Shown: positions 1-9,320, counted from the first letter of the stretch. The stretch is DNA of 64,000 bases from Betaproteobacteria bacterium UBA2592 (GCA_002340095.1 DDKS01000067.1:1-64000), one strand, 5' to 3'. Notes: generated by a model from the letters alone, not told the origin. Numbers and translations: made by a program.

Positions 1-204
1 TCCGCCACCACCCAAGCACCCCCAAAAACCCAACTAACCCATTGATTAAACTGGATTTTTTGAGCCGCCTCAGCAGCAACGAAGGCCGCATTCTACAGCA
101 ATGGAACAAGGTGTCAACACCTATTGCAAAGTTTATGGAAAAACTCTCAGTTTGCCGCTGCCGCCGCTTTTCCAACCCGCCAGGAAGTCGTGGTAGAAAT
201 AGGC

Positions 205-576
205 ATGCCCGAGATGAATCCTGATCACCCCCTGGCCTTCGGCGACCCTTTTCTGCTGGAAACACTGACCCTGCCGCGTCCTGCCGACGGCTATGGTGTT
301 CAGTTCCTGGGCAGGGACGAGCTGCTGGATCGGCAGAGGGGGGTTTTCCTATCCATCCGCAATCCGGATCTGCAGGGGATATTTCCCAGTTTCGAGGCAG
401 CGCGTACGGCTGCACGCACCTGGTGGACAGCCCAGCCTCCCGGAGATTCCCTGCCCGCCCTGGCCATCGTGCCAGTCGCCCGGGACCCGATCTCGGCAAG
501 GCACATCCTGATTTACGGGGTGCTGCAACCGGATCTGGAGCCTTTCGAAGAAGTCACTTATCTGCCCTGCCGCTAG
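205..576 (+). CDS. small protein of unknown function
   Basis: A 123-residue reading frame with ordinary codon use, no signal peptide and no membrane segment. I do not recognise the family. The ATG at 205 is chosen because residues encoded upstream of it (from a possible ATG at 124) look unstructured and there is no ribosome site at 124; an ATG at 214 is also possible. The middle contains a short Phe/Ala/Trp-rich stretch around residues 67-76 (FEAARTAARTW) that could be a helix. It is convergent with the Tim44-like gene, with a hairpin between them. The 204 bases before it contain nothing I can identify apart from a weak 60-codon frame that I do not believe. Confidence 0.55.
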   Translation: MPEMNPDHPLAFGDPFLLETLTLPRPADGYGVQFLGRDELLDRQRGVFLSIRNPDLQGIFPSFEAARTAARTWWTAQPPGDSLPALAIVPVARDPISARHILIYGVLQPDLEPFEEVTYLPCR

Positions 577-592
577 GCGGCGGGGCCCCATG

Positions 593-620
593 GAAAAACC
601 GCCGGGCGTAGCCCGGCGGT
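593..620 (-). terminator. rho-independent terminator after the Tim44-like gene
   Basis: A perfect ten-base-pair GC-rich stem (ACCGCCGGGC / GCCCGGCGGT, 598-620) with a three-base loop is followed on the minus strand by a run of five T. It lies 28 bases after the stop codon of the minus-strand gene and could also slow transcription from the convergent plus-strand gene. Confidence 0.85.
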
Positions 621-647
621 CCCATTTTCCAGGGGGTTCCCCAAAGC

Positions 648-1538
648 TTACTGAATCTGCTGGATACCGGCCACGACCCAGCCACGGCTGCCGTCCACCG
701 GCTTCGTCATGTGCCAGATCTCGTCGAAGGCTTCCGCACTGGCTTCCGCGCCTTCCCGAATCAGGCCATGGAAACGGATGCTGACCACATAGCGGCCCGG
801 TTCTTCGGCCACATCGATCACCTGGGCGTCGAGGGACACCACATCGGTCTGCTGGGGCGCATCGCCCCGCTCCACGAAGTTCATCTTGATTTCGGCAAAC
901 ATCTCCGGCGTGGTGAATTCGCGGATGTCTTCCAGGTTGCCGGCGTCGTTGGCGGCCTGGAGGCGGATGAAATTCACCTTGGCATTGCGGACAAAGCCCT
1001 CCACATCAAAATGCGCAGGGATGTTGCCGGTAGCGCTGGTCGCCTGGAGCGGCGCGGCCTGGGGAGCCATGACGCCGCCCTGGGGATACTCGGGTACAGG
1101 AGCGCGGTTGTACCCTGCGGCGCCAGCTGCTGCGCCAGCATACTGCATGCCTCCGGCCATGGCGGGCTGCTGGTTCGCGGCCCGCTTGCGCATGATGAAG
1201 CCCAGCACCATGAGGACGGCAAGCACCACCAGGCCGATCAGGAGCATGGATGCCAGCTCCTCACCGAAGCCGAAGTGGGAGGCCAGGGCTGCCAGCCCCA
1301 GACCGGCGGCCAGCCCCGCCAGGGGCCCCATCCAGGAACGCTTGGGCTGGGCAGCCGGCGCAGCGGCGGCAGCAGCCGGCTTGGCCGCCGCAGGCGCGGC
1401 GGCGGGCGGCGGATTCACGGCTTCGCGCTGCATGCCGGCGGATTTGCCGCCGCCGAAGCGCTTGGCGGCTTCCGCATCGCTGACCGTCAGCGTCAGTCCG
1501 AAAACCAGCGCTGCGGCAAAAAGGGCAAAGGATTTCAT
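648..1538 (-). CDS. Tim44-domain membrane protein
   Basis: A 296-residue protein with an N-terminal signal-like segment (residues 1-24, ending near AEA), an Ala/Pro-rich linker (about 43-66), two hydrophobic segments (about 70-88 and 97-115) and a C-terminal Tim44-like domain (about 160-296) that begins with a typical FVRNAKVNFIRLQ helix. Bacterial Tim44-domain proteins are membrane-associated; their exact job is not settled. The start at 1538 is preferred over 1550 and longer forms because a GGAG sits six bases before it and the signal segment starts there. It is followed by a strong terminator and appears to be transcribed alone. Confidence 0.85.
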   Translation of the reverse strand: MKSFALFAAALVFGLTLTVSDAEAAKRFGGGKSAGMQREAVNPPPAAAPAAAKPAAAAAAPAAQPKRSWMGPLAGLAAGLGLAALASHFGFGEELASMLLIGLVVLAVLMVLGFIMRKRAANQQPAMAGGMQYAGAAAGAAGYNRAPVPEYPQGGVMAPQAAPLQATSATGNIPAHFDVEGFVRNAKVNFIRLQAANDAGNLEDIREFTTPEMFAEIKMNFVERGDAPQQTDVVSLDAQVIDVAEEPGRYVVSIRFHGLIREGAEASAEAFDEIWHMTKPVDGSRGWVVAGIQQIQ

Positions 1539-1745
1539 GGCAGTCTCCATTGGGAATGATTGAGCGATACGAGGATAAGCTTTCTGAAAGCACAAAAAAA
1601 CAGAATGAAGCTTCGATTCCGATCGAAAAAAGTTGAAGGACCTTCCGCTGTCCCCGGGCTGCTCGATGACCGGGCCGGACACGCATCGAAGGGCATCCCC
1701 CAGGGGGCTGGGCCATACCGGCGGGCGGCCCCGGTCCTGGAGCGT

Positions 1746-2389
1746 TCAGGAAACTGAGGAATCGTCTGCCACCACCCGGTTGCGCCCTTGGTGCTTGGCC
1801 TGATAGAGCCGCTGGTCGGCAACCCGGAACAACTGTTCCAGAGTGCTCCCGTCCCCGGGAAACGCCGCCAGACCGATGCTGAGGCTCACCCGGATGCCAC
1901 CGGCGGCGCTGGGCACCTCCATGGCCTCGACCTGCTCCAGGATGCGGCCGGCAACCCTCAGGACCGTGTCCTTCCCGGTTTCCGGCAACAACACCATGAA
2001 TTCCTCGCCCCCGACCCGCCCGAGGAGATCCGAAGGGCGCAGGATGGATTGCACCCGCTCCATCACGCAGCGCCGGTTGGCGGCACCGGTCAGGAAATCG
2101 GTGCTGGCCAGGCGCTCCAGCCCCCCGTGGCTTGCCTCCAGCTGCGCCAGGGCGCGTTCGGCATCCACCTTGGCCGGCGCAGTTGCTCCATGATCTCTTC
2201 CTGGCTGAACACCCAGGAAAAGGCACGGGTGGAATGGAAAGCCAGCACGACCCAGTAGCTCAGGAAGAAGAAGCCGCCGGCAAAGATGGTATGGGCCAGC
2301 CACCACATGTGGGTACGCAACGCCTCGCCAGGACTGCCGTGCCCCGGGGAGGTTGCAGCGGGCAAGGCCAGGAGCAGGTCGAACCCCAC
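1746..2389 (-). pseudogene. broken diguanylate cyclase (GGDEF) remnant
   Basis: Two minus-strand frames together give a membrane GGDEF protein. The first (2389 to about 2175) encodes a hydrophobic start and a clear membrane helix (about 2260-2310) ending in EEIMEQL. The second (about 2175 to 1746) encodes the linker, DFLTGAANRR, GGEEF and the rest of the domain. They join if one base is added near 2175. The GGDEF domain also lacks about 40 residues between NRR and SDLLGR, the part that normally carries the metal-binding Asp and the DHFK-type motif. No good ATG exists; the first usable codon is GTG at 2389, 47 bases after the rhlE stop, so the 5' end may be lost too. Non-functional as sequenced; a single-base sequencing error could explain the frameshift but not the internal deletion. 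Confidence 0.7.
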
Positions 2390-2436
2390 GAACAGGGCGA
2401 TCCCAGAGCCACCAGCCCTGCCGCCCCGCCCTGTCC

Positions 2437-3801
2437 TCAGTGGTGCCGGCTGCCGTTGCGATGCTGGCCGCCCCCCGGACGGCCGGAACCGCCGCCATGG
2501 CCACCCCGGCGTCCGCTGCCGGGCTGTCCGCCCTCGCCACGGCGCGGCGCGGCGGCCGGCTGGCCCCGGCCCTGACCGCCATTACCGCCCCGGCCCTGCC
2601 CCTGGCCTGACTTAGGCGGATTGGGCTTGGCGGGGTTTTCGAGGGTCATCACCGGCTCGAAACCGGGCAGCACCAGCCGCTCCAGGTCCTTCTTGATGAG
2701 CCGCTCGATGCCCTTGAGGTAATCCTTCTCGTCATGGCAGACGAGGGAATAGGCCTCCCCTTCGGCCCCGGCCCGGCCAGTGCGGCCGATGCGGTGCACG
2801 TAGTCCTCGGCGATGTTGGGCAGCTCGTAGTTGATCACATAGGGCAGCTGGTCGATGTCGATACCCCGGGCAGCGATGTCGGTGGCCACCAGGGCCGCCA
2901 GCTTGCCTTCCTTGAACTCGGTCAAGGCACGCACCCGGGCGCCCTGGGTCTTGTTGCCGTGCAGGGCGGCGGAGCGGATGCCGCTCTTTTCCAGGGTGCG
3001 GGACAGGGCATCGGCGCCGTGCTTGGTGCGGGTGAAGATCAAGACCTGGTGCCAGCCCCGGGTCTCGAACAGGTGCAGCAGCGCCTCCTTCTTGCGCTCC
3101 TTGTCGAGGGGGATGACCTTCTGCTGCACGGTTTCGGCAGGCGTGTTGCGCCGCGCCACTTCCACATAGGCGGGATCGTGCAGGAAGCCGGCGGCCAACT
3201 GCTTGATCTCGTCGGAGAAGGTGGCCGAGAACATCAGGTTCTGGCGGGTACCCTTGGCGGGCAGCAGGGCGAGGATCTTACGGATGTCGCGGATGAAGCC
3301 CATGTCCAGCATCCGGTCGGCCTCGTCCAGCACCAGGATTTCCACAGCGGACAGGTCCAGGGTGCGCTGGTTCACGTGATCCAGCAGGCGGCCGGGACAG
3401 GCCACGAGGATGTCCACGCCCCGGCGCAGGGCGGCAATCTGGGGATTCATGCCGACGCCGCCGAACATGGCCAGCGAAGTGAGCGGCAGGTGCTTGCCGT
3501 AGGTACGCACGCTCTCCTCCACCTGCAGGGCCAGCTCCCGGGTGGGGGTCAGCACCAGGGCCCGGGGCGCCTTGCTGACGGCCCGGCTCAGGCGGTCCTT
3601 GCGGCTGGTCATCAGGCGCTGCAGCAGCGGCAGGGTGAAGCCGGCGGTCTTGCCGGTGCCGGTCTGGGCGCAGGCCATCAGGTCGCGGCCTTGCAGCACC
3701 ACGGGAATGGCTTCCCGCTGGATGGGGGTGGGATCGGTGTAGCCGGTGTCGTCCACGGCGCGCAGCAACTCGGGCAAGAGGCCCAGTTCGGTGAATTTCA
3801 T
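2437..3801 (-). CDS. rhlE: DEAD-box ATP-dependent RNA helicase RhlE
   Basis: A 454-residue DEAD-box helicase. Motifs are seen in order: the Q motif (TPIQ), Walker A AQTGTGKT, PTRELA, DEAD in VLDEADRM, SAT in MFSATF, and the C-terminal ATDIAARGID and HRIGRTGRAG. The tail after about residue 380 is Gly/Arg/Gln-rich, typical of RhlE, where it helps bind RNA. RhlE proteins unwind short RNA duplexes and act in ribosome maturation and RNA decay. The ATG at 3801 is chosen because it starts the conserved MKFTELGL and has AGGAG nine bases upstream; an in-frame GTG upstream lacks conservation. The 198 bases upstream hold only a weak promoter candidate (TATACT, minus strand, near 3935). Confidence 0.95.
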   Translation of the reverse strand: MKFTELGLLPELLRAVDDTGYTDPTPIQREAIPVVLQGRDLMACAQTGTGKTAGFTLPLLQRLMTSRKDRLSRAVSKAPRALVLTPTRELALQVEESVRTYGKHLPLTSLAMFGGVGMNPQIAALRRGVDILVACPGRLLDHVNQRTLDLSAVEILVLDEADRMLDMGFIRDIRKILALLPAKGTRQNLMFSATFSDEIKQLAAGFLHDPAYVEVARRNTPAETVQQKVIPLDKERKKEALLHLFETRGWHQVLIFTRTKHGADALSRTLEKSGIRSAALHGNKTQGARVRALTEFKEGKLAALVATDIAARGIDIDQLPYVINYELPNIAEDYVHRIGRTGRAGAEGEAYSLVCHDEKDYLKGIERLIKKDLERLVLPGFEPVMTLENPAKPNPPKSGQGQGRGGNGGQGRGQPAAAPRRGEGGQPGSGRRGGHGGGSGRPGGGQHRNGSRHH

Positions 3802-3999
3802 GGGGTGAAGCTCCTGATGCCAGCCACCTGCGCAAGGCAGATCAGTCTGGGCGGACATTCGTCAGGGAGGAAAAACCGGAAAGACGTCTATCGTCTTCAA
3901 GGCATGGCGCGGGAGACTGAAGCCCGGCCAAAAAGGGAGGTGGAGTATAGCACGGGCCGCAGCTCCGGGGTTCCGGGGAAGCGGGATGAAATCGGCCGC

Positions 4000-5238
4000 T
4001 CAGGCGGCCCCTTCGATGTAATAGTCGATACGCCCCCGGGGCGCCAGATATTCGACCACCTCGAACGGCAGCTTGGCGGGGCTCAGGGCGGCCTCGATCT
4101 TCAGGTCCGTATCGCGCAGGTCGAGCAGGATGGCCTCGCTGCGGGGCACGTCGGCATCGTGCAGCATGATCAGGGGATGGAGCAGATCGGCGGGATTGCT
4201 CTCCACCACCAGTCCCACGGCACCGTTGTTGAGGCTGACGAAGCTGCCCGGCGGAAACACCCCCAGGGTCTTGACGAAACGTTGCAACAGCTCCGGGTCG
4301 TAGCGGCCGGCCTCGCCCCGGAACATCAGCCCCAGGGCCTCGGCCGGGGTTCTGGCCTGCTTCAGGTCGAAGGGGTTGCAGAGGTTGTCGTAGCGGTTGG
4401 CGATGGCGACGATGCGGGCCAGCCTGGGAATCTTCTCGCCCGCCAGACGGTTGGGAAAACCGCTGCCATCCCAGCTCTCGTGGTGGCAGGCGATGATGTT
4501 GCGGGCCGGCGTGCTCATGTTCTTCATGCCTGCCACGGCCTTGATGCCGTAACCCACGTGGGCCCGGTAGAACTCTTCTTCCGGCGGAGTGCGGCTGGCG
4601 GCGCGCAGGATGCGGGGCGGAATCTCCCCCTTGCCCGCGTCATGGAACAGGGCACCTAGCCCCAGGTTCTTCAGGTCCTCGGCCGGCAGCTTCATGGCCT
4701 GGCCCAGGAGCAGGGACAGCACCATCACATTGAGGGCATGAAAGGCCAGGCCGTGGTCCTTGCCCTTCAGGTTCACCAGATGGATGGCGACGCTCTCGGC
4801 CCCGAGCAGGCCCTCCACCATGCGCCCCACCATGGCCTGGGCCTTGGCGTGAGCTTCGGTGGGACGGGAGGTCATTTCCTTGAGCACCTCGGTGGCGGAG
4901 GCCGCCTCCTGCTCGAATTCCCGCTCGCGCCGGGCCAAGCGGTCCCGCTGGGCCTGAACCCGGGCCACCCGCTGGCGCTTCTCGTCGAGCATCCCGGCCA
5001 GGGCCATGCCGCCGAAATCGGGCTCATCCTCATGCACCGTGGCCTCGGGCAAGGGCTGGGCAGTGCTCTGCTGGGGGTCCCACTCCACGGTCTTCAGGCC
5101 CATCTCGCGCAGGGCCTGGATCTGTTTCTCGTTGGCGATGCGGAACTGGTTGAGCAGGAAGGGATGGTTGAGCCAGCCCACCCCGGCCAGGGAAATGAAG
5201 ATGCCGGGCTGCAGCCGGTCGATGTCCAGGGTGGGCAT
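4000..5238 (-). CDS. DUF3391 / HD-GYP-type phosphodiesterase-like protein
   Basis: A 412-residue protein. Residues 1-60 match the DUF3391 domain that precedes many HD-GYP domains; a charged coiled region follows (about 80-125). The HD-GYP domain (about 150-330) has the metal-binding HD in FHDAGKGEIP (about residue 199) and HHESWDGSGFP, where the name-giving GYP reads GFP. HD-GYP enzymes hydrolyse cyclic di-GMP to pGpG or GMP; the Tyr to Phe change is conservative, so activity is plausible. It starts four bases after the metZ stop, so it is the last gene of the purF-metZ operon. No Shine-Dalgarno sequence is visible, which suggests translational coupling to metZ. Confidence 0.88.
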   Translation of the reverse strand: MPTLDIDRLQPGIFISLAGVGWLNHPFLLNQFRIANEKQIQALREMGLKTVEWDPQQSTAQPLPEATVHEDEPDFGGMALAGMLDEKRQRVARVQAQRDRLARREREFEQEAASATEVLKEMTSRPTEAHAKAQAMVGRMVEGLLGAESVAIHLVNLKGKDHGLAFHALNVMVLSLLLGQAMKLPAEDLKNLGLGALFHDAGKGEIPPRILRAASRTPPEEEFYRAHVGYGIKAVAGMKNMSTPARNIIACHHESWDGSGFPNRLAGEKIPRLARIVAIANRYDNLCNPFDLKQARTPAEALGLMFRGEAGRYDPELLQRFVKTLGVFPPGSFVSLNNGAVGLVVESNPADLLHPLIMLHDADVPRSEAILLDLRDTDLKIEAALSPAKLPFEVVEYLAPRGRIDYYIEGAA

Positions 5239-5242
5239 GGGC

Positions 5243-6433
5243 TCAGGCGCGGGAAAGGCCCCGCTCCAGATCGGCCTGGATGTCCGCCACCGCCTCCAGG
5301 CCCACGGCAATGCGCAGCAGGCCTTCGGAAATGCCGGCCGCCGCCCGGGCCTCGGGACTGATGCGGCCATGGGTGGTGCTGGCCGGATGGGTGATGGTGG
5401 TCTTGGTGTCGCCCAGATTGGCGGTGATGGAAAGCAAGCGGCAGTTGTCCACCACCCGCCAGGCTTCCGCCCTGCCCCCCTTGAGCTCGAAGCTGACGAT
5501 GGCGCCGCCACTCTTCTGCTGCTGCATGGCCAGTTCATGCTGGGGATGGGAGGCCAGCCCCGGGTAATGGACCCGCGCCACCTGGTGATGGGCTTCGAGC
5601 CAGGTCGCCAGTTGCAGCGCATTGGCAGACTGGGCTTCGATGCGCAGCTTCAGGGTTTCCAGTCCCTTCAGGAGCACCCAGGCATTGAAGGCGGACAGGG
5701 TCGGCCCGGCCGTGCGCAGGTACTTGAACACCTCCTCGGTGAGCTTCCGGGGACCGCACACGGCCCCGCCCAGGACGCGGCCCTGGCCGTCCAGATACTT
5801 GGTGGCCGAATGCACCACCAGATCGGCCCCCAGTTCCAGAGGCCTTTGCAGGATGGGGGTGCAAAAACAGTTATCCACCGCCACCAGGATGCCGTGCCGG
5901 TGGGCAATGTCGGCCAGCACGCGGATGTCGGCTACCTGGGTGAGCGGATTGGAGGGAGTCTCCAAAAAGAACAGCTTGGTCTCGGGACGGATCGCCGCCT
6001 CCCAGGCCGCCGGGTCGATCTGGGACACGGTGGTGCAGGTGATGCCGCAACGGGAGAGGATGTTGCCGAACAACTGCAGGGTGGCGCCGAACAGGCCGTT
6101 GGAGGCGACGATGTGGTCGCCGGCCTTGAGGTGGGCCAGGCACAGGGCCATGATCGCCGACATGCCGCTCGCCGTGGCAACGCAGTCCTCGGCCCCCTCC
6201 AGGGCAGCCAGGCGCTGCTGGAACATGCTCACCGTGGGGTTGGAGAAGCGGGCGTAGACGTTGCCCTCCTCCTCTCCGGAAAACCGGGCCGCCGCCTGGG
6301 CGGCGCTCTCGAAGACGAAGCTGGAGGTCAGGTACAGGGCTTCGGCATGTTCGCCGAACTGGCTGCGCTCCTGACCGGCGCGCACCGCCAGGGTTTCCGG
6401 CTGATATGAAGCGGAATGCGGGAAAAGATCCAT
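5243..6433 (-). CDS. metZ: O-succinylhomoserine sulfhydrylase
   Basis: A 396-residue PLP-dependent enzyme of the Cys/Met metabolism family. It shows the tyrosine and substrate region VYARFSNPTV, the pyridoxal-binding Asp region AVDNCFCTP and the Schiff-base lysine in HSATKYLDGQG (about residue 210). MetZ makes homocysteine directly from O-succinylhomoserine (or the acetyl ester) and sulfide, bypassing cystathionine. Its ATG overlaps the purF stop in TGATG. The cvpA-purF-metZ order is common in beta- and gammaproteobacteria and supports MetZ rather than MetB or MetC. Full length. Confidence 0.95.
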   Translation of the reverse strand: MDLFPHSASYQPETLAVRAGQERSQFGEHAEALYLTSSFVFESAAQAAARFSGEEEGNVYARFSNPTVSMFQQRLAALEGAEDCVATASGMSAIMALCLAHLKAGDHIVASNGLFGATLQLFGNILSRCGITCTTVSQIDPAAWEAAIRPETKLFFLETPSNPLTQVADIRVLADIAHRHGILVAVDNCFCTPILQRPLELGADLVVHSATKYLDGQGRVLGGAVCGPRKLTEEVFKYLRTAGPTLSAFNAWVLLKGLETLKLRIEAQSANALQLATWLEAHHQVARVHYPGLASHPQHELAMQQQKSGGAIVSFELKGGRAEAWRVVDNCRLLSITANLGDTKTTITHPASTTHGRISPEARAAAGISEGLLRIAVGLEAVADIQADLERGLSRA

Positions 6434-7968
6434 CAGTCCTGGCCCTCGCTGGGTGCCAGCCCCAGCACCATCTGGCGTGAGCCGCTGCCATCCTCGTCAC
6501 CGGACCGGGTTTTGCCGCTGCGCTTGCTCTCCACCCCGTTCAGGTACTCCGGAGTCACATCACCCGTGATGTAACAGCCGTTGAAGCAGGATGTGTCGAA
6601 GCGCTCCAGCCTGGGATTGAGAGCGGTAATGGAGGCAACGAGGGCTTCCAGGTCCTGATAGACCAGGGCATCGGCACCGATTTCCCTGGCGATTTCCTCG
6701 CCGGTGCGACCCGTGGCGATCAGCTCGGCCCGGGTTGGCATATCGATGCCATACACGTTCGGATAACGCACCGGGGGCGCGGCCGAGGCGAAGTACACCT
6801 TCAGGGCACCGGCCGCCCGGGCCATCTCGACAATTTCGCGGCTGGTGGTGCCGCGCACGATGGAATCATCGACCAGCAGCACCCTCTTGTCCTTGAACTC
6901 CTGGCCCACGGTGTTGAGCTTCTGGCGCACGGACTTCTTGCGCATGGCCTGGCCGGGCATGATGAAGGTGCGGCCCACGTAGCGGTTCTTGACGAAGCCT
7001 TCCCGATAGGGAATGCCCAGCTTCTGGGCAAGCTGCATGGCGGAAGGGCGACTGGAATCGGGAATGGGGATCACCACGTCGATCTCCTCCACCGGGATGT
7101 ACTTCTTCACCTTATCGGCCAGGAACTCGCCCATGGAAAGACGGGTTTCGTAGACGGACACCCCGTCCATCATGGAGTCGGGCCGGGCCAGATAAACGTA
7201 CTCGAAAATGCAGGGCGCCAGCCTGGGATTTTCGGCGCACTGGCGGGCGCTGAACTCGCGGTTCAGGTCGATGAAGATGGCCTCGCCCGGCGCCACATCG
7301 CGCATCACCTGGAAGCCCAGGGTATCCAGGGCCACCGATTCGGAAGCCACCATGTACTCGGTGCCTTCGGGCGTCACATTGGTGCCCACCACCATCGGGC
7401 GGATGCCGTAGGGATCGCGGAAGGCCAGCAGGCCATAACCGGCGATCATGGCTACCACGGCATAGGCCCCCTTGCAGCGGCGGTGCACCCCGGCCACGGC
7501 GGCGAAGATAGTGTCCAGATCGAGCCGGGGGCCCTTGGCGGCGGCCTGAAGCTCGTGGGCCAGGACATTGAGCAGCACTTCCGAATCGGAATTGGTGTTC
7601 ACATGGCGCAGGTCCTTCTCGAACATCACCCGCTTCAGTTCCTCGGCATTGGTCAGGTTGCCGTTGTGGGCCAGGGTGATGCCGAAGGGGGAATTCACGT
7701 AGAAGGGCTGGGCCTCGGCGAAGTTCCAGGCCGACCCCGCGGTGGGATAACGGCAATGGCCGATACCCCAATTACCCGGCAGGGCGCGCATGTTGCGGGT
7801 ACGGAACACGTCGCGCACCAGCCCGGGGCCCTTGTGCAGGTGGAAGGTATTTCCCTCGGCCGTGGCGATGCCTGCCGCGTCCTGGCCCCGGTGCTGGAGC
7901 ACCATCAGACCGTCATAGAGAAGCTGGTTGACCGGAGTGGTGGCGACTACGCCCAAAATACCGCACAT
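6433..7968 (-). CDS. purF: amidophosphoribosyltransferase
   Basis: A 511-residue enzyme for the first step of purine synthesis: PRPP plus glutamine to phosphoribosylamine. The mature N-terminus is the catalytic Cys2 (MCGILG), so no propeptide is present. The glutaminase domain (about 1-235) contains HNGNLTN; the phosphoribosyltransferase domain contains the PRPP-binding VLLVDDSIVRGTT (about residue 365). The C-terminal region has FDTSCFNGCYITGD. Length is normal. A Shine-Dalgarno AGGAAA lies shortly before the ATG. It is between cvpA (13 bases away) and metZ (one-base overlap). Confidence 0.97.
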   Translation of the reverse strand: MCGILGVVATTPVNQLLYDGLMVLQHRGQDAAGIATAEGNTFHLHKGPGLVRDVFRTRNMRALPGNWGIGHCRYPTAGSAWNFAEAQPFYVNSPFGITLAHNGNLTNAEELKRVMFEKDLRHVNTNSDSEVLLNVLAHELQAAAKGPRLDLDTIFAAVAGVHRRCKGAYAVVAMIAGYGLLAFRDPYGIRPMVVGTNVTPEGTEYMVASESVALDTLGFQVMRDVAPGEAIFIDLNREFSARQCAENPRLAPCIFEYVYLARPDSMMDGVSVYETRLSMGEFLADKVKKYIPVEEIDVVIPIPDSSRPSAMQLAQKLGIPYREGFVKNRYVGRTFIMPGQAMRKKSVRQKLNTVGQEFKDKRVLLVDDSIVRGTTSREIVEMARAAGALKVYFASAAPPVRYPNVYGIDMPTRAELIATGRTGEEIAREIGADALVYQDLEALVASITALNPRLERFDTSCFNGCYITGDVTPEYLNGVESKRSGKTRSGDEDGSGSRQMVLGLAPSEGQD

Positions 7969-7981
7969 AGCAATTTCCTAA

Positions 7982-8473
7982 CTATCTGAATTTAATTCGT
8001 TTTGCCACATCTTCCGGCAACCAGTTCCGGGCCGCCAGCACAGCGGTTTCCAGAGGTGGGGCCAGCTGGGCCTGGGCCCACCAGGACTGCCGGGGCAAAG
8101 CCGTCATGCCCCCCACGGCCACCAGGACCAGCACGATGAAAACGCCCCGGGCAAGCCCGAACACCAGGCCCAGGAAGCGATCCGACAATCCCAGCCCGAG
8201 GGCGCGGATCATGCTGCTGGCTGCCAGCCGCCCCAGGGACATGAGCACGAGCACGGCGGCGAAGACGGCAACCCAGCCTGCCAGGGTGCGGATGGCCGGG
8301 TCCGCAATGCCGGTGAACACTCCCACGCCGACCTCCGCCCCGAACTCCCGGGCCGCGAAAAAGGCCAGAATCCAGGCAGCCAGGGCGATCAACTCCCCCA
8401 CCACCCCACGCCAGACGCCGATCAGGAGCGAGGTGCCGACAATGGCGATGACCCCGTAATCGAAAAAAGTCAT
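7982..8473 (-). CDS. cvpA: CvpA family inner-membrane protein
   Basis: A 163-residue hydrophobic protein with about four membrane helices (roughly 5-25, 28-45, 63-83 and 103-125) and the conserved start FDYGVIAIV followed by a Gly-rich helix. CvpA was named for its need in colicin V production and in several bacteria supports envelope stress or bile resistance; its molecular function is not established. It overlaps the preceding SPOR gene by four bases (ATGA) and is followed 13 bases later by purF, the classic cvpA-purF pairing. Confidence 0.93.
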   Translation of the reverse strand: MTFFDYGVIAIVGTSLLIGVWRGVVGELIALAAWILAFFAAREFGAEVGVGVFTGIADPAIRTLAGWVAVFAAVLVLMSLGRLAASSMIRALGLGLSDRFLGLVFGLARGVFIVLVLVAVGGMTALPRQSWWAQAQLAPPLETAVLAARNWLPEDVAKRIKFR

Positions 8474-9273
8474 TTGGCCGCGACAACGCCGGAGACTCCG
8501 ATACGCTTCATCTTCTCCAGCGCCTTCTCGGCCGCCTCACGGCTGGGGAAAGGACCGGCCCGGACCCGGGTCTTCCTGCCCTGGGGCGAATCCAGGGGTT
8601 CCGTATAAACCTTGATACCCAGTTCGCCGAGTTTGGTCCTGATGTTCTTGACGTTGGCCTCGTTGGCGAAGGCGCCGATGAGGATCACATGGGGACCGGC
8701 CGCTGCCGCAGCCGGGGCGGGCTCGGCGCTCTTGCCGGCCAGGATGGCGGCGGCCCGCTCGGCTTCATCCACCTTGGCCGGTTTGGCCTCCACCTTGGGG
8801 GCTGGCTTGGGCTCGGGTCTGGGTTCGGTCCTGGATTCGGGTTTTGCCTGGGGTTTGGCGGCTGCCGCACCAGCAGGAACCGTCTCGACGACCCGGGCCA
8901 CGGCCTGGGGCGCGGGCTCGGACTTGCCGGCCGGCGACGGGGACGGCACAACGGCGGCGGGCGCCGAAGGAGCAGGCGGCAGGCCAGCCGGAGAAGGTGC
9001 CGGGGGAAGCGCCGCAGGGGCCGGATCGGCCGCCGGCGCGGACGCTGCTGCGGGTGTCTCCTGGGGCACCGGAACGGCGGCGAGATAAGGCTGGAACGGC
9101 TTTTCGTCCTGCCCGGGAATGCGGATCTCCACCTCCTGGGCCGGTGGGGCCGGCTCCTGGTCCATCACCATGGGCAGCACCAGCGCGGCAAAGCCGGCAA
9201 AGGCCACGGCTCCCACCAGGCGGCGGCGGGCCTTCTTCTTGATTTGCAGCTGGACGTCGTCGGGGTCGATCAT
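8470..9273 (-). CDS. SPOR-domain membrane protein (DedD/FtsN-like)
   Basis: A 267-residue protein with a short cytoplasmic start carrying basic residues (about 10-17), one membrane helix (about 18-37), a long Pro/Ala/Lys-rich periplasmic linker (about 60-185) and a C-terminal SPOR domain (about 190-267, from GPHVILIGAF to VVAAK). SPOR domains bind glycan strands lacking stem peptides at the division septum, so a division or envelope role is likely. The gene sits between folC and cvpA, exactly where dedD lies in Escherichia coli. The start at 9273 gives the conserved MIDPDDVQLQ; a longer form from 9324 reads into folC. Confidence 0.9.
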   Translation of the reverse strand: MIDPDDVQLQIKKKARRRLVGAVAFAGFAALVLPMVMDQEPAPPAQEVEIRIPGQDEKPFQPYLAAVPVPQETPAAASAPAADPAPAALPPAPSPAGLPPAPSAPAAVVPSPSPAGKSEPAPQAVARVVETVPAGAAAAKPQAKPESRTEPRPEPKPAPKVEAKPAKVDEAERAAAILAGKSAEPAPAAAAAGPHVILIGAFANEANVKNIRTKLGELGIKVYTEPLDSPQGRKTRVRAGPFPSREAAEKALEKMKRIGVSGVVAAK

Positions 9274-9320
9274 GCTTGGGCTTTTCCTCGGCCTGGTTCC
9301 TGGGCCCTGCTCCCGTCCCA

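Noticed and set aside
42..224. A 60-codon frame at the window start
   Set aside because: No ribosome site, Arg/Cys-rich end, overlaps the better frame starting at 205.
2734..4659. A 641-codon plus-strand frame opposite rhlE and the HD-GYP gene
   Set aside because: Same antisense pattern over strongly conserved genes, no ribosome site or domain.
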